Shown here piece after piece: positions 8,730-28,066 of a stretch of DNA of 64,000 bases. The translations under genes and the position numbers were made by a program. Positions within the stretch are counted from its first letter, which is position 1. Each line of letters begins with the position of its first letter. The notes under the pieces were generated by a model. It was given only the letters and a program-made list of their open reading frames with translations. It made no database searches and had not been told where the DNA came from. This DNA is from Stenotrophomonas maltophilia R551-3 (GTDB lineage Bacteria > Pseudomonadota > Gammaproteobacteria > Xanthomonadales > Xanthomonadaceae). The stretch spans positions 858,501-922,500 of the forward strand of contig NC_011071.1 in assembly GCF_000020665.1 (NCBI RefSeq), given 5' to 3'.

Positions 8730-9920
8730 ATGGCCAAGGGTAAGTTCGAGCGCACCAAGCCGCACGTCAATGTCGGCACCATCGGTCACGTCGACCACGG
8801 CAAGACCACGCTGACCGCCGCACTGACCAAGATCGGTGCCGAGCGCTTCGGTGGCGAGTTCAAGGACTACTCCTCGATCGACGCCGCGCCGGAAGAAAAG
8901 GCTCGTGGTATCACGATCTCGACCGCGCACGTCGAATACGAATCCGAGAAGCGTCACTACGCCCACGTCGATTGCCCGGGCCACGCTGACTACGTCAAGA
9001 ACATGATCACCGGTGCTGCCCAGATGGACGGCGCGATCCTGGTCTGCTCGGCCGCTGACGGCCCGATGCCGCAGACCCGCGAGCACATCCTGCTGTCGCG
9101 TCAGGTCGGCGTGCCGTACATCGTCGTGTTCCTGAACAAGGCCGACATGGTCGACGACGCCGAGCTGCTCGAGCTGGTCGAAATGGAAGTGCGTGAGCTG
9201 CTGAGCAAGTACGACTTCCCGGGCGACGACACCCCGATCATCGCCGGTTCGGCCCGTCTGGCGCTGGAAGGCGACCAGAGCGACATCGGCGTGCCGGCCA
9301 TCCTGAAGCTGGTCGATGCCCTGGACAGCTGGATTCCGGAGCCGGAGCGTGCGATCGACAAGCCGTTCCTGATGCCGGTGGAAGACGTGTTCTCGATCTC
9401 GGGCCGCGGCACCGTGGTGACCGGTCGTATCGAGCGCGGCATCATCAAGGTCGGCGACGAAATCGAAATCGTCGGTATCCGTCCGGTGCAGAAGACCACC
9501 GTGACCGGCGTTGAAATGTTCCGCAAGCTGCTGGACCAGGGTCAGGCAGGCGACAACGCTGGCCTGCTGCTGCGCGGCACCAAGCGTGACGACGTCGAGC
9601 GTGGCCAGGTTCTGGCCAAGCCGGGTTCGATCAAGCCGCACACCAAGTTCGAAGGCGAAGTGTACGTGCTGTCGAAGGATGAGGGCGGCCGTCACACCCC
9701 GTTCTTCAACGGCTACCGCCCGCAGTTCTACTTCCGCACCACCGACATCACCGGTGCAGCCCAGCTGCCGGAAGGCGTCGAAATGGTGATGCCGGGTGAC
9801 AACGTCAAGATGGTCGTCACCCTGATCAACCCGGTGGCAATGGACGAAGGCCTGCGCTTCGCCATCCGCGAAGGCGGCCGTACCGTCGGCGCCGGCGTGG
9901 TCTCGAAGATCATCGAGTAA
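8730..9920 (+). CDS. tufB: Elongation factor Tu, copy 1
   Basis: 396-residue GTPase that brings aminoacyl-tRNA to the ribosome. G1 GHVDHGKT, G3 DCPGHADY and G4 NKADMVD are all intact. Last gene of the tRNA-tufB unit, followed by tRNA-Trp and secE. The protein is identical to that of tufA (26220-27410), and the two genes differ at only four third-codon positions. The near identity stops at the stop codon, which indicates gene conversion between the copies. Confidence 0.98.
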   Translation: MAKGKFERTKPHVNVGTIGHVDHGKTTLTAALTKIGAERFGGEFKDYSSIDAAPEEKARGITISTAHVEYESEKRHYAHVDCPGHADYVKNMITGAAQMDGAILVCSAADGPMPQTREHILLSRQVGVPYIVVFLNKADMVDDAELLELVEMEVRELLSKYDFPGDDTPIIAGSARLALEGDQSDIGVPAILKLVDALDSWIPEPERAIDKPFLMPVEDVFSISGRGTVVTGRIERGIIKVGDEIEIVGIRPVQKTTVTGVEMFRKLLDQGQAGDNAGLLLRGTKRDDVERGQVLAKPGSIKPHTKFEGEVYVLSKDEGGRHTPFFNGYRPQFYFRTTDITGAAQLPEGVEMVMPGDNVKMVVTLINPVAMDEGLRFAIREGGRTVGAGVVSKIIE

Positions 9921-9929
9921 GCCTGCAGT

Positions 9930-9955
9930 ACCGGCGGTTGCATAGCGCCGCCGGT
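9930..9955 (+). terminator. Hairpin after tufB
   Basis: ACCGGCGG pairs with CCGCCGGT across a 10-nt loop. A second imperfect hairpin (GGCGG ... CCGCC) follows at about 9965-9991. Neither has a clear T tract, so it may act as an attenuator or in 3'-end processing. Confidence 0.45.
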
Positions 9956-10023
9956 TACGCGAATGGCGGGCCGGGAACCTCGGTCCGCCTTCGCCGTCTA
10001 AGGGAAGGCAAGTTTTATCACGT

Positions 10024-10099
<76 letters not shown>

Positions 10100-10148
10100 T
10101 CTGCCCACCTTATCCAGCGGCCTGGGCCGCTAAAGCAGACACAGCCGG

Positions 10149-10562
10149 ATGAATAGCAAGATCGAACATTCCAAAGACAACTCCGCCAACGGTGGGGATA
10201 TCGTCAAGTACGTTGCCGCATCACTGCTGGTGCTGGCGGGTCTGTTCGTCTGGTTCTGGTTCTCTGCCGACTCCGGTCGCGCCGCCCAGCTGGGTGCGTG
10301 GGCGGGTCAGCTGCGTGCGTTGGCGGTTGTGGTCGGTCTGGTTGGCGGTATCGGCGTGTTCATGCTGACCGGCAAGGGGCGCGACACCCGCGAATTCCTC
10401 TCCGAGTCGCGCTTTGAACTGCGCAAGGTGGTCTGGCCGACGCGCCAGGAAGCCGTCCGCATGACCTGGGTCGTGATCGTCGTGGTGCTCATCCTCAGCC
10501 TGCTGCTGGGTGGCTTCGACTTCCTGATCCAGAAACTGACTCAGTGGTTCCTGAGCCGCTAA
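10149..10562 (+). CDS. secE: Preprotein translocase subunit SecE
   Basis: 137-residue inner-membrane protein. Three hydrophobic segments (about 20-38, 52-73 and 107-125), as in the three-helix gamma-proteobacterial SecE. The conserved cytoplasmic segment [13 protein letters not shown] precedes the last helix. It clamps SecY in the SecYEG channel. It lies 10 bp before nusG, the classic secE-nusG pair. Confidence 0.96.
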   Translation: MNSKIEHSKDNSANGGDIVKYVAASLLVLAGLFVWFWFSADSGRAAQLGAWAGQLRALAVVVGLVGGIGVFMLTGKGRDTREFLSESRFELRKVVWPTRQEAVRMTWVVIVVVLILSLLLGGFDFLIQKLTQWFLSR

Positions 10563-10572
10563 GGAGAATTGC

Positions 10573-11133
10573 ATGAAGCGTTGGTACGTCGTTCACGCCT
10601 ATTCGGGCTTCGAGAAGTCGGTGGCGCAGGCTCTGCGCGATCGCATCGTCCGTGACGGCATGGAAGAGCGCTTCGGCGACGTCCTGGTTCCGACCGAGGA
10701 AGTGATCGAGATGCGCGCCGGCCAGAAGCGCCGCTCCGAGCGCAAGTTCTTCCCGGGTTACGTGCTGGTCCAGATCGAGACCCACGAAGAAGCGGGCATT
10801 CCGCGCATCGATAACGAAAGCTGGCACCTGGTCAAGGAAACTCCGCGCGTCATGGGCTTCATTGGCGGTACCGCCGATCGTCCGCTGCCGATCGCTGATT
10901 CCGAGGCCGAAGCCATCCTGAACCGCGTTCAGGAAGGTGTCGAGAAGCCGCGTCCGAAGGTGCTGTTCGAGCCGGGCCAGATGGTCCGCGTTACCGACGG
11001 TCCGTTCAACGATTTCAATGGCGTCGTCGAAGAAGTCAATTACGAGAAGAGCCGTCTGCGCGTCTCGGTGCTGATCTTCGGTCGTGCCACTCCGGTCGAG
11101 CTCGAGTTCGGCCAGGTCGAAAAGGCCGTCTGA
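10573..11133 (+). CDS. nusG: Transcription termination/antitermination factor NusG
   Basis: 186 residues. N-terminal NGN domain ([17 protein letters not shown]) that binds RNA polymerase, and a C-terminal KOW domain ([18 protein letters not shown]) that contacts Rho or ribosomal protein S10. AAGGAG precedes the ATG. Same transcript as secE; a terminator-like hairpin and a SMAG pair follow. Confidence 0.97.
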   Translation: MKRWYVVHAYSGFEKSVAQALRDRIVRDGMEERFGDVLVPTEEVIEMRAGQKRRSERKFFPGYVLVQIETHEEAGIPRIDNESWHLVKETPRVMGFIGGTADRPLPIADSEAEAILNRVQEGVEKPRPKVLFEPGQMVRVTDGPFNDFNGVVEEVNYEKSRLRVSVLIFGRATPVELEFGQVEKAV

Positions 11134-11140
11134 TCCGGCT

Positions 11141-11207
11141 GTAGAGTCGAGCCGTGCTCGACTCCTGGCGCCGGATGGCGGTGCGGTCGAGCATGGCTCG
11201 ACTCTAC
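11141..11207. repeat. SMAG-type repeat pair (GTCGAGC subfamily)
   Basis: GTAG at 11141 starts a hairpin of GAGTCGAGC and GCTCGACTC. An inverted unit ends in CTAC at 11207. The core differs from the GCCGGGC type at 7119 but keeps GTAG and the inverted pair layout. It begins 8 bp after the nusG stop. Confidence 0.85.
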
Positions 11208-11211
11208 AAGG

Positions 11212-11235
11212 GGAACCGGGCTTGGCCCGGTTTCC
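11212..11235 (+). terminator. Probable terminator of secE-nusG
   Basis: GGAACCGGGC and GCCCGGTTTCC form a GC-rich stem with a 3-nt loop and one bulge, followed by TTCGTTTAT. It closes the secE-nusG unit before the rplK leader. Confidence 0.65.
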
Positions 11236-11277
11236 TTCGTTTATGTGCTGCTTCAGGCATGTGAAGAAAAAACCTGA

Positions 11278-11283
11278 TATAGT
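11278..11283 (+). promoter_or_regulatory. Candidate -10 of the rplKAJL-rpoBC promoter
   Basis: TATAGT followed by GC-rich GCGCGGC, about 150 bp before rplK. No good -35 is visible at 17 bp, so the call rests on position and on the -10 only. The leader up to 11430 holds no gene. Confidence 0.4.
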
Positions 11284-11430
11284 GCGCGGCTCCCCGCTGG
11301 GAAGCCAGCAGGACGAGGCCGCCGCAAGGTGGCCTTCAGCATGGTTTCAAAACGCGATGCCGGGACGCGTGATTCCCGGTCCGATGGGGAGCCTGTTGTC
11401 GCAAGGCGCTAGCACCCGGAGAGCATACTC

Positions 11431-11859
11431 ATGGCAAAGAAAGTTGTCGGTTACATCAAGCTGCAGGTGAAGGCCGGTCAGGCCAACCCCTCGCCGCCGG
11501 TCGGTCCTGCGCTGGGTCAGCGCGGCCTGAACATCATGGAATTCTGCAAGGCGTTCAACGCTGCCACGCAGAAGCTCGAGCCGGGTCTGCCGGTTCCGGT
11601 GATCATCACGGCCTACTCGGACCGTACGTTCACCTTCATCACCAAGAGCACCCCGGCCACCACCCTGCTGAAGAAGGCCGCTGGCATCTCGTCGGGCTCC
11701 AAGCGCCCGAACACCGAGAAGGTCGGCAAGGTCACCCGTAAGCAGCTGGAAGAGATCGCCAAGGCGAAGGAACCGGATCTGACTGCCGCCGACCTGGACG
11801 CCGCCGTGCGTACCATCGCTGGCTCTGCCCGTTCCATGGGCCTCGTGGTGGAGGGTTAA
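11431..11859 (+). CDS. rplK: 50S ribosomal protein L11
   Basis: 142 residues. The N-terminal domain with [13 protein letters not shown] lies at the GTPase centre of 23S rRNA, where L11 is needed for RelA activation and factor binding. The C-terminal domain binds rRNA. Lys-rich start [12 protein letters not shown]. It lies 4 bp before rplA; in E. coli the pair is controlled by L1. Confidence 0.98.
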   Translation: MAKKVVGYIKLQVKAGQANPSPPVGPALGQRGLNIMEFCKAFNAATQKLEPGLPVPVIITAYSDRTFTFITKSTPATTLLKKAAGISSGSKRPNTEKVGKVTRKQLEEIAKAKEPDLTAADLDAAVRTIAGSARSMGLVVEG

Positions 11860-11863
11860 GAAG

Positions 11864-12562
11864 ATGGCACAGACCAAGCGTGAGAAGGCCATCAAGGCCG
11901 CCGTCGTTCCGGGCAAGGCATACGCCTTCGAGGACGCGATCAACATCCTGAAGACCGCCACCAAGGCCAAGTTCGTCGAGTCGATCGACGTGTCCGTGCG
12001 CCTGGGCGTCGATGCGAAGAAGTCCGACCAGCAGGTCCGCGGCTCCACCGTGCTGCCGGCCGGTACCGGCAAGTCGGTCCGCGTCGCCGTGTTCGCTCCG
12101 GCCGGTGCCAAGGCTGACGAAGCTCTGGCCGCTGGCGCCGAAGCCGTCGGTATGGACGATCTGGCCGAGAAGATGCAGGCCGGCGATCTGAACTACGACG
12201 TCGTCATCGCGACCCCGGACGCCATGCGCGTCGTCGGTAAGCTGGGCACCGTGCTGGGCCCGCGCGGCCTGATGCCGAACCCGAAGGTCGGCACCGTTTC
12301 CCCGAACCCGGGTGAAGCCGTGAAGAATGCCAAGTCGGGTCAGGTGCGCTACCGCACCGACAAGGCCGGCATCATCCACTGCACCATCGGCAAGGCCGAC
12401 TTCGCCGAAGACGCGCTGAAGTCGAACCTGACCGCGCTGCTGCTGGACCTGATCAAGGCCAAGCCGGCCACCTCGAAGGGCACCTACCTGCAGAAGGTTT
12501 CGGTCAGCTCGACGATGGGCCCGGGCGTCACCGTCGACCAGTCGTCGCTGACCCTGAAGTAA
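11864..12562 (+). CDS. rplA: 50S ribosomal protein L1
   Basis: 232 residues, forms the mobile L1 stalk at the E site. Signature motifs: [28 protein letters not shown] and the terminal [10 protein letters not shown]. In E. coli L1 represses rplK-rplA translation by binding a site in the leader that mimics 23S rRNA; that site was not located here. Confidence 0.98.
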   Translation: MAQTKREKAIKAAVVPGKAYAFEDAINILKTATKAKFVESIDVSVRLGVDAKKSDQQVRGSTVLPAGTGKSVRVAVFAPAGAKADEALAAGAEAVGMDDLAEKMQAGDLNYDVVIATPDAMRVVGKLGTVLGPRGLMPNPKVGTVSPNPGEAVKNAKSGQVRYRTDKAGIIHCTIGKADFAEDALKSNLTALLLDLIKAKPATSKGTYLQKVSVSSTMGPGVTVDQSSLTLK

Positions 12563-12945
12563 TTGTTTCAAGCGGTCACGGTGCCCTGGGTGCCGTGACC
12601 GTGACATTTGAAGGCATCGCCGGCAGTACATCGCCGGTGGTAGCCGTCAAAGACCGCAGGCGCGGTCATGGCAATACCGGCGACGGGCACGGAAGCTCGA
12701 ACTGGCAGGGAGTCGCCGCCGGAGCAGTCATGAGCGCTTAATCGATTCCCCGGAATCACCCTGCGTAGATGGTGCCCTTCTGGAGTTTTCTGGTTCACGC
12801 ATGTCTGGGATTTCCCTGATTGCCTCCAGGTCTGGAACGGCCCACCCCCCGGAACATCATTCCGATGTTCCCGGCGTCCAGGACGGATGCTGCACAGGAC
12901 CGCACACGGCAGGAGCCGTAAGCGGAGTTCAATAGGAGGAGTGCA
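12563..12945 (+). promoter_or_regulatory. rplA-rplJ leader region, candidate L10 leader
   Basis: 383 bp with no gene. Two clear hairpins: GGTCACGG/CCGTGACC at 12574-12600, just after rplA, and GGAACATC/GATGTTCC with loop ATTCC at 12851-12871. In E. coli this gap holds a leader bound by the L10-L12 complex that represses rplJL translation. The length and position fit such a leader, but I did not identify the binding fold. A strong AGGAGG (12934-12939) precedes rplJ. Confidence 0.5.
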
Positions 12946-13482
12946 ATGGCTCTCAATCTGTCCCAGAAGCAAGAAGTAGTCGCCGAGCTGGCAGACATCG
13001 CCGCCAAGGCCCACTCCTTGATCGCAGCCGAATACGCTGGCACCACGGTCGCCCAGATGACCGCGATGCGCAAGCAGGCTCGTGAAACCGGTGTTTTCTT
13101 GAAAGTTGTCAAGAACACCCTGGCTTCGCGCGCCGTTGAAGGCACCGAGTTCGCAGTCGCCCAGGACCAGATGGTTGGTCCGCTGCTGTACGCGTTCTCG
13201 CTTGAGGAGCCCGGCGCAGCCGGTCGCCTGATCAAGGAAGCTGCCAAGGGCAACGACAAGCTGAAGGCTAAGGTCGTCGCCATCGGTGGTGAAGTGTTCC
13301 CGGCAAGCCATGTCGACGTGCTGGCCTCGCTGCCGACCCGCGACCAGGCCCTGGCAATGCTGGCCCGCGTCCTGACCGAGCCGGTCACGATGTTCGCCCG
13401 CGCCATCAAGGCAATCGGCGACAAGCAGAATGGTGGCGACGTCGCCGCCGACGCTGCTGAGCCGGCCGCCGAGACCGCCTGA
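12946..13482 (+). CDS. rplJ: 50S ribosomal protein L10
   Basis: 178 residues, the base of the L7/L12 stalk. The N-terminal rRNA-binding domain includes [13 protein letters not shown] and the [10 protein letters not shown] helix; the C-terminal helix binds L7/L12 dimers, and the end is Ala-rich. The AGGAGG site is unusually strong. rplL follows after 63 bp. Confidence 0.98.
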   Translation: MALNLSQKQEVVAELADIAAKAHSLIAAEYAGTTVAQMTAMRKQARETGVFLKVVKNTLASRAVEGTEFAVAQDQMVGPLLYAFSLEEPGAAGRLIKEAAKGNDKLKAKVVAIGGEVFPASHVDVLASLPTRDQALAMLARVLTEPVTMFARAIKAIGDKQNGGDVAADAAEPAAETA

Positions 13483-13545
13483 GTTTCGACTTACCGTGGT
13501 TCCTGACGGAACCTCAACCCAGAAAATCATCCAAAGGTATTTATC

Positions 13546-13914
13546 ATGTCCCTTACCAACGAACAGATCGTCGACGCCATCGCCGAGAAGTCCCTGATGG
13601 AAGTGATGGAGCTGGTCAAGGCCATCGAAGAGAAGTTCGGCGTCTCCGCCGCTGCTCCGGTTGCCGTGGCTGCTGCCGCTGGCCCGGCCGCTGCTGTTGA
13701 AGAGCAGACCGAGTTCACCGTCACCCTGAAGTCGGCCGGCGACAAGAAGGTCGAAGTCATCAAGGCCGTCCGCGCCATCACCGGCCTGGGCCTGAAGGAA
13801 GCGAAGGACCTGGCCGAAGCCGGTGGCGTCCTGAAGGATGCCGCTTCGAAGGACGAAGCCGAGAAGATGAAGAAGGACCTGGAAGCTGCTGGCGCGACTG
13901 TCGAAGTCAAGTAA
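13546..13914 (+). CDS. rplL: 50S ribosomal protein L7/L12
   Basis: 122 residues, the multi-copy stalk protein that recruits translation GTPases. N-terminal dimerisation domain, an Ala/Pro/Val-rich hinge around residues 38-54, and the globular C-terminal domain with [20 protein letters not shown]. Part of the rplJL-rpoBC transcription unit. Confidence 0.98.
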   Translation: MSLTNEQIVDAIAEKSLMEVMELVKAIEEKFGVSAAAPVAVAAAAGPAAAVEEQTEFTVTLKSAGDKKVEVIKAVRAITGLGLKEAKDLAEAGGVLKDAASKDEAEKMKKDLEAAGATVEVK

Positions 13915-14278
13915 GCACTTCCTTTGCATCGTCATCGATTCACGGCGATGCAGCCAAGGCTGGGGGCGTAAGCCCCCGGCCTTTGGTCGTTGTTGCGGTA
14001 CGGGTAGAGTCGACTGTTAGTCGACTGCTGTGAAAAAAGTCGACTAACAGTCGGCTCTACCGTTCCAGATGCAGAAAAAAGCCCAACACGGGCTGCAGTC
14101 AAACCCCGGCCGGCCAGCGCAGAGCGCGGCAGCAGGGGCGTGGTAGCAGACGAGTTGGCAGTTGGAAGTAGCGGGAGAAGGCGTGCTGGTGCCGGCAATA
14201 CCAGCGACTTCCAACTGACAATTTCAAGTTCCCTTCGGATCGTGGGCGCACGATCCGCACAACAAGGTGGAAGACCTC
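13915..14278 (+). promoter_or_regulatory. rplL-rpoB intergenic region with attenuator-like hairpin
   Basis: 364 bp with no gene. At 13954-13986 a long hairpin (CCAAGGC-T-GGGGGC, loop GTAA, GCCCCC-G-GCCTTTGG) sits where E. coli has the attenuator that lowers rpoBC relative to rplJL. It has no T tract. A SMAG pair follows (14004-14060). AAGGTGGA at 14264-14271 is the rpoB ribosome binding site. Confidence 0.6.
14004..14060. repeat. SMAG-type repeat pair (GTCGACT subfamily) in the rpoB leader
   Basis: GTAGAGTCGACTGTTAGTCG at the left end, and an inverted unit with CGACTAACAGTCGGCTCTAC ending at 14060. The two units can also pair with each other into one long hairpin. Read through, it would fold in the mRNA upstream of rpoB. 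Confidence 0.85.
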
Positions 14279-18433
<4,155 letters not shown>

Positions 18434-18441
18434 TCCATGCC

Positions 18442-18465
18442 GGCGCGGCGGTCCGCCGCCGCGCC
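18442..18465 (+). other. Hairpin between rpoB and rpoC
   Basis: Perfect 10-bp stem GGCGCGGCGG/CCGCCGCGCC with loop TCCG, 8 bp after the rpoB stop. There is no T tract. It may be a processing or stability element in the rpoBC mRNA. Confidence 0.5.
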
Positions 18466-18520
18466 GCTGGCAGTCAACTGAAAGCCCATCGACACAGCAT
18501 TCCTCCTTCTGGAGAACACC

Positions 18521-22744
<4,224 letters not shown>

Positions 22745-22751
22745 GGTAACC

Positions 22752-22773
22752 GGTCCGGCCGCAAGGCCGGACC
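22752..22773 (+). terminator. Hairpin after rpoC
   Basis: Stem GGTCCGGCC/GGCCGGACC with loop GCAA, 7 bp after the rpoC stop. It lacks a T tract, so termination here is probable but not certain. Confidence 0.5.
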
Positions 22774-22907
22774 ACCCCATCGGTCCATCGATGGGATTGG
22801 GAAAGGGCAGGGGAGATCGTCCGCGATCGACCTGGCCAACCTGAACGGGGTACATGGAGGCCCCCCAGTAACGTCCCGGGATCAGGGACGGGCTTGACAG
22901 GACGCGT

Positions 22908-22937
22908 TTGACTGCGTTCCTGGCAGGTTGCTACAAT
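22908..22937 (+). promoter_or_regulatory. Promoter of the rpsL-rpsG-fusA-tufA operon
   Basis: TTGACT at 22908-22913, an 18-bp spacer, and TACAAT at 22932-22937. It lies about 90 bp before rpsL and just after the rpoC 3' region. A perfect 8-bp hairpin follows in the leader (22949-22970). Confidence 0.75.
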
Positions 22938-22948
22938 CGTCTGTCTCA

Positions 22949-22970
22949 GCAGGCCAGAATTTTGGCCTGC
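22949..22970 (+). promoter_or_regulatory. Hairpin in the rpsL leader
   Basis: GCAGGCCA pairs with TGGCCTGC across GAATTT and is followed by TTTAACATTT. It starts about 5 bp after the expected transcription start, so it would form the extreme 5' end of the mRNA. It could stabilise the transcript or act as an attenuator. Confidence 0.5.
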
Positions 22971-23027
22971 TTTAACATTTCCGCATCTCTGGCCGGATTT
23001 CCGGCCACCAATCAGAAGAACCTACTG

Positions 23028-23402
23028 ATGGCGACGATCAACCAGCTGGTCCGCAAGCCGCGGCAAGCTACTACGTACAAGAGTGCCTCGCCGGCGCTCG
23101 ACAAGTGCCCGCAGCGCCGTGGCGTCTGCACCCGCGTTTACACCACCACTCCGAAGAAGCCGAACTCGGCTCTGCGCAAGGTTGCCAAGGTCCGCCTGAC
23201 CAACCAGGAAGAGGTGATCTCCTACATCGGTGGTGAAGGCCACAACCTGCAGGAGCACTCCGTGGTCCTGATCCGTGGCGGTCGCGTCAAGGATCTGCCG
23301 GGCGTGCGTTACCACACCGTCCGTGGTTCGCTCGACGCCGCCGGCGTTGCCAAGCGTCGCCAGGCCCGTTCCAAGTACGGCGCCAAGCGTCCGAAGGCAT
23401 AA
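23028..23402 (+). CDS. rpsL: 30S ribosomal protein S12
   Basis: 124 residues from ATG 23028 ([12 protein letters not shown]); in-frame sequence upstream belongs to the promoter and leader. K43 ([11 protein letters not shown]) and K88 ([10 protein letters not shown]) are wild type at the streptomycin-resistance positions. S12 sits at the decoding centre. First gene of the str operon, 12 bp before rpsG. Confidence 0.98.
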
Positions 23403-23414
23403 GGAGAGACCACT

Positions 23415-23888
23415 ATGTCGCGTAAGGGTAATACTCCGCAGCGTTCCGTCCTGCCCGATCCGAAGCACGGAAGCGAAACCATCGCCCGCTTCATCAACAT
23501 GGTCATGCAGAGCGGCAAGAAGTCCGTCGCCGAAAAGATCGTGTATGGCGCCATGGACGTGATCACCGAGAAGAACAGCAGCGCCAACGCCATTGAACTG
23601 GTGCAGAAGGCGCTGGACAACGTCGCTCCGGCGGTCGAAGTCAAGTCGCGCCGCGTCGGTGGTGCCACCTACCAGGTGCCGGTCGAAGTGCGTTCGTCGC
23701 GCAAGATGGCCCTGGCCATGCGCTGGCTGATCGACTCCGCGCGCAAGCGTGGTGAGAATACCATGCCGAAGAAGCTGGCTGCCGAACTGATCGACGCCTC
23801 GGAAAACCGTGGCGGCGCCATCAAGAAGCGCGAAGAAACCCACCGCATGGCCGAAGCCAACAAGGCATTCGCCCACTACCGCTGGTGA
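23415..23888 (+). CDS. rpsG: 30S ribosomal protein S7
   Basis: 157 residues; it starts assembly of the 30S head and lines the E site. Motifs: [26 protein letters not shown] and [22 protein letters not shown] precedes the ATG. In E. coli S7 represses its own operon by binding the rpsL-rpsG spacer; here that spacer is only 12 bp, so the same control is unlikely. Confidence 0.98.
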   Translation: MSRKGNTPQRSVLPDPKHGSETIARFINMVMQSGKKSVAEKIVYGAMDVITEKNSSANAIELVQKALDNVAPAVEVKSRRVGGATYQVPVEVRSSRKMALAMRWLIDSARKRGENTMPKKLAAELIDASENRGGAIKKREETHRMAEANKAFAHYRW

Positions 23889-23914
23889 GTTTGACGGCCT
23901 TGTAAAACAGGCAG

Positions 23915-23992
23915 GGCAGCACCATTACGGTGCTGCCTCGCGGCCCCGGAAGGGCTGCGCCAATCCGAAGGCCGCCGCAAGGCGGCGTTCGG
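23915..23992 (+). other. Hairpins between rpsG and fusA
   Basis: Two hairpins in a 138-bp gap: GGCAGCACC/GGTGCTGCC at 23915-23937, and a stem of about 12 bp with loop GCAA (CCGAA-GCCGCC / GGCGGC-TTCGG) at 23965-23992. Neither has a T tract. They may tune fusA expression relative to rpsLG. Confidence 0.5.
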
Positions 23993-24026
23993 CCATCCGA
24001 AATCCAAGAAATCTGAGAGGCTCCCC

Positions 24027-26168
<2,142 letters not shown>

Positions 26169-26219
26169 GCCTCGCTCAGCCTCTCCTGAAAACCACTTAC
26201 AAAATCAAGGTATACAACA

Positions 26220-27410
26220 ATGGCAAAGGGTAAGTTCGAGCGCACCAAGCCGCACGTCAACGTCGGCACCATCGGTCACGTCGATCACGGCAAGACCACG
26301 CTGACCGCCGCACTGACCAAGATCGGTGCCGAGCGCTTCGGTGGCGAGTTCAAGGACTACTCCTCGATCGACGCCGCGCCGGAAGAAAAGGCTCGTGGTA
26401 TCACGATCTCGACCGCGCACGTCGAATACGAATCCGAGAAGCGTCACTACGCCCACGTCGATTGCCCGGGCCACGCTGACTACGTCAAGAACATGATCAC
26501 CGGTGCTGCCCAGATGGACGGCGCGATCCTGGTCTGCTCGGCCGCTGACGGCCCGATGCCGCAGACCCGCGAGCACATCCTGCTGTCGCGTCAGGTCGGC
26601 GTGCCGTACATCGTCGTGTTCCTGAACAAGGCCGACATGGTCGACGACGCCGAGCTGCTCGAGCTGGTCGAAATGGAAGTGCGTGAGCTGCTGAGCAAGT
26701 ACGACTTCCCGGGCGACGACACCCCGATCATCGCCGGTTCGGCCCGTCTGGCGCTGGAAGGCGACCAGAGCGACATCGGCGTGCCGGCCATCCTGAAGCT
26801 GGTCGATGCCCTGGACAGCTGGATTCCGGAGCCGGAGCGTGCGATCGACAAGCCGTTCCTGATGCCGGTGGAAGACGTGTTCTCGATCTCGGGCCGCGGC
26901 ACCGTGGTGACCGGTCGTATCGAGCGCGGCATCATCAAGGTCGGCGACGAAATCGAAATCGTCGGTATCCGTCCGGTGCAGAAGACCACCGTGACCGGCG
27001 TTGAAATGTTCCGCAAGCTGCTGGACCAGGGTCAGGCAGGCGACAACGCTGGCCTGCTGCTGCGCGGCACCAAGCGTGACGACGTCGAGCGTGGCCAGGT
27101 TCTGGCCAAGCCGGGTTCGATCAAGCCGCACACCAAGTTTGAAGGCGAAGTGTACGTGCTGTCGAAGGATGAGGGCGGCCGTCACACCCCGTTCTTCAAC
27201 GGCTACCGCCCGCAGTTCTACTTCCGCACCACCGACATCACCGGTGCAGCCCAGCTGCCGGAAGGCGTCGAAATGGTGATGCCGGGTGACAACGTCAAGA
27301 TGGTCGTCACCCTGATCAACCCGGTGGCAATGGACGAAGGCCTGCGCTTCGCCATCCGCGAAGGCGGCCGTACCGTCGGCGCCGGCGTGGTCTCGAAGAT
27401 CATCGAGTAA
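26220..27410 (+). CDS. tufA: Elongation factor Tu, copy 2
   Basis: 396-residue aminoacyl-tRNA carrier GTPase, identical in protein sequence to tufB at 8730-9920. The genes differ only at codon 2 (GCA/GCC), one Asn codon, one Asp codon near the start and one Phe codon late in the gene. Last gene of the str operon; a hairpin terminator follows at 27425. Confidence 0.98.
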   Translation: MAKGKFERTKPHVNVGTIGHVDHGKTTLTAALTKIGAERFGGEFKDYSSIDAAPEEKARGITISTAHVEYESEKRHYAHVDCPGHADYVKNMITGAAQMDGAILVCSAADGPMPQTREHILLSRQVGVPYIVVFLNKADMVDDAELLELVEMEVRELLSKYDFPGDDTPIIAGSARLALEGDQSDIGVPAILKLVDALDSWIPEPERAIDKPFLMPVEDVFSISGRGTVVTGRIERGIIKVGDEIEIVGIRPVQKTTVTGVEMFRKLLDQGQAGDNAGLLLRGTKRDDVERGQVLAKPGSIKPHTKFEGEVYVLSKDEGGRHTPFFNGYRPQFYFRTTDITGAAQLPEGVEMVMPGDNVKMVVTLINPVAMDEGLRFAIREGGRTVGAGVVSKIIE

Positions 27411-27424
27411 TCTGGTAGTATCTG

Positions 27425-27458
27425 CGCCCCGATGTTGCCTGGGTAGGGCATCGGGGCG
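27425..27458 (+). terminator. Terminator-like hairpin after tufA
   Basis: A 10-bp perfect stem CGCCCCGATG/CATCGGGGCG with a 14-nt loop, 14 bp after the tufA stop, followed by TATCAAAA. It separates the str operon from the S10 promoter downstream. Confidence 0.65.
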
Positions 27459-27549
27459 TATCAAAATGGGAAAGCAGGCACAGGATGTGCCTTGTGTTCC
27501 CCGGACCAGGAAGGGTCAATGCCATTCAGGCGGCGTCAACAGGAGACTG

Positions 27550-27578
27550 TTGACAGCTGCCTTGCGTGCCATTATGCT
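27550..27578 (+). promoter_or_regulatory. Promoter of the S10 operon
   Basis: Consensus TTGACA at 27550-27555, a 17-bp spacer, and TATGCT at 27573-27578. It is the strongest sigma-70-type promoter seen in the window and drives the long S10 ribosomal protein string. It gives a leader of about 160 nt before rpsJ. Confidence 0.82.
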
Positions 27579-27588
27579 TCTACGTCTG

Positions 27589-27743
27589 GGCAGACCGGGA
27601 AACGGGTCTGCCTACGTTTTTGAGGTCCATGGATTGACCTTGTCGGCCTGCAGGAGTGCGGGCCGTCTGTATTCAGGAATTTCATGGGACAAAGCAACCC
27701 AGAGGCTTTGTCTGTCGCTCTTTTAACGAAGGAACCTACCGCC
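27589..27743 (+). promoter_or_regulatory. S10 operon leader with attenuator-like hairpin
   Basis: GGCAGACC/GGTCTGCC (27589-27612) is followed after four bases by TTTTT (27617-27621), like a terminator early in the leader. A second hairpin, ACAAAGC/GCTTTGT, lies at 27689-27711, just before the rpsJ ribosome binding site. In E. coli the S10 leader is bound by L4 for attenuation and translational repression; whether this one works the same way cannot be told here. The full tufA-rpsJ gap (27411-27743) holds no gene. Confidence 0.55.
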
Positions 27744-28055
27744 ATGGCGGACCAAAAGATCCGGATCCGGCTGAAAGCGTTCGATCATCGTCTGATCGAC
27801 CGTTCGGCCAGCGAGATCGTTGAGACGGCCAAGCGGACCGGCGCGCAAGTGCGTGGCCCGATCCCGCTGCCGACCAAGATCGAGCGTTATACCGTTCTCG
27901 TCTCCCCGCACGTCGACAAGGACGCGCGTGACCAGTACGAGACCCGCACGCACAAGCGCGTGCTCGATATCGTTGACCCGAATGACAAGACCGTGGACGC
28001 GCTGATGAAGCTCGAACTGGCTGCCGGCGTCGACGTTCAGATCAAGCTGACCTGA
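27744..28055 (+). CDS. rpsJ: 30S ribosomal protein S10 / NusE
   Basis: 103 residues from ATG 27744 ([15 protein letters not shown]), preceded by AAGGA; the in-frame ATG at 27684 lies within the leader. S10 is in the 30S head and is also the NusE partner of NusB and NusG. First gene of the S10 operon, 11 bp before rplC. Confidence 0.98.
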
Positions 28056-28066
28056 GGACTACGACC

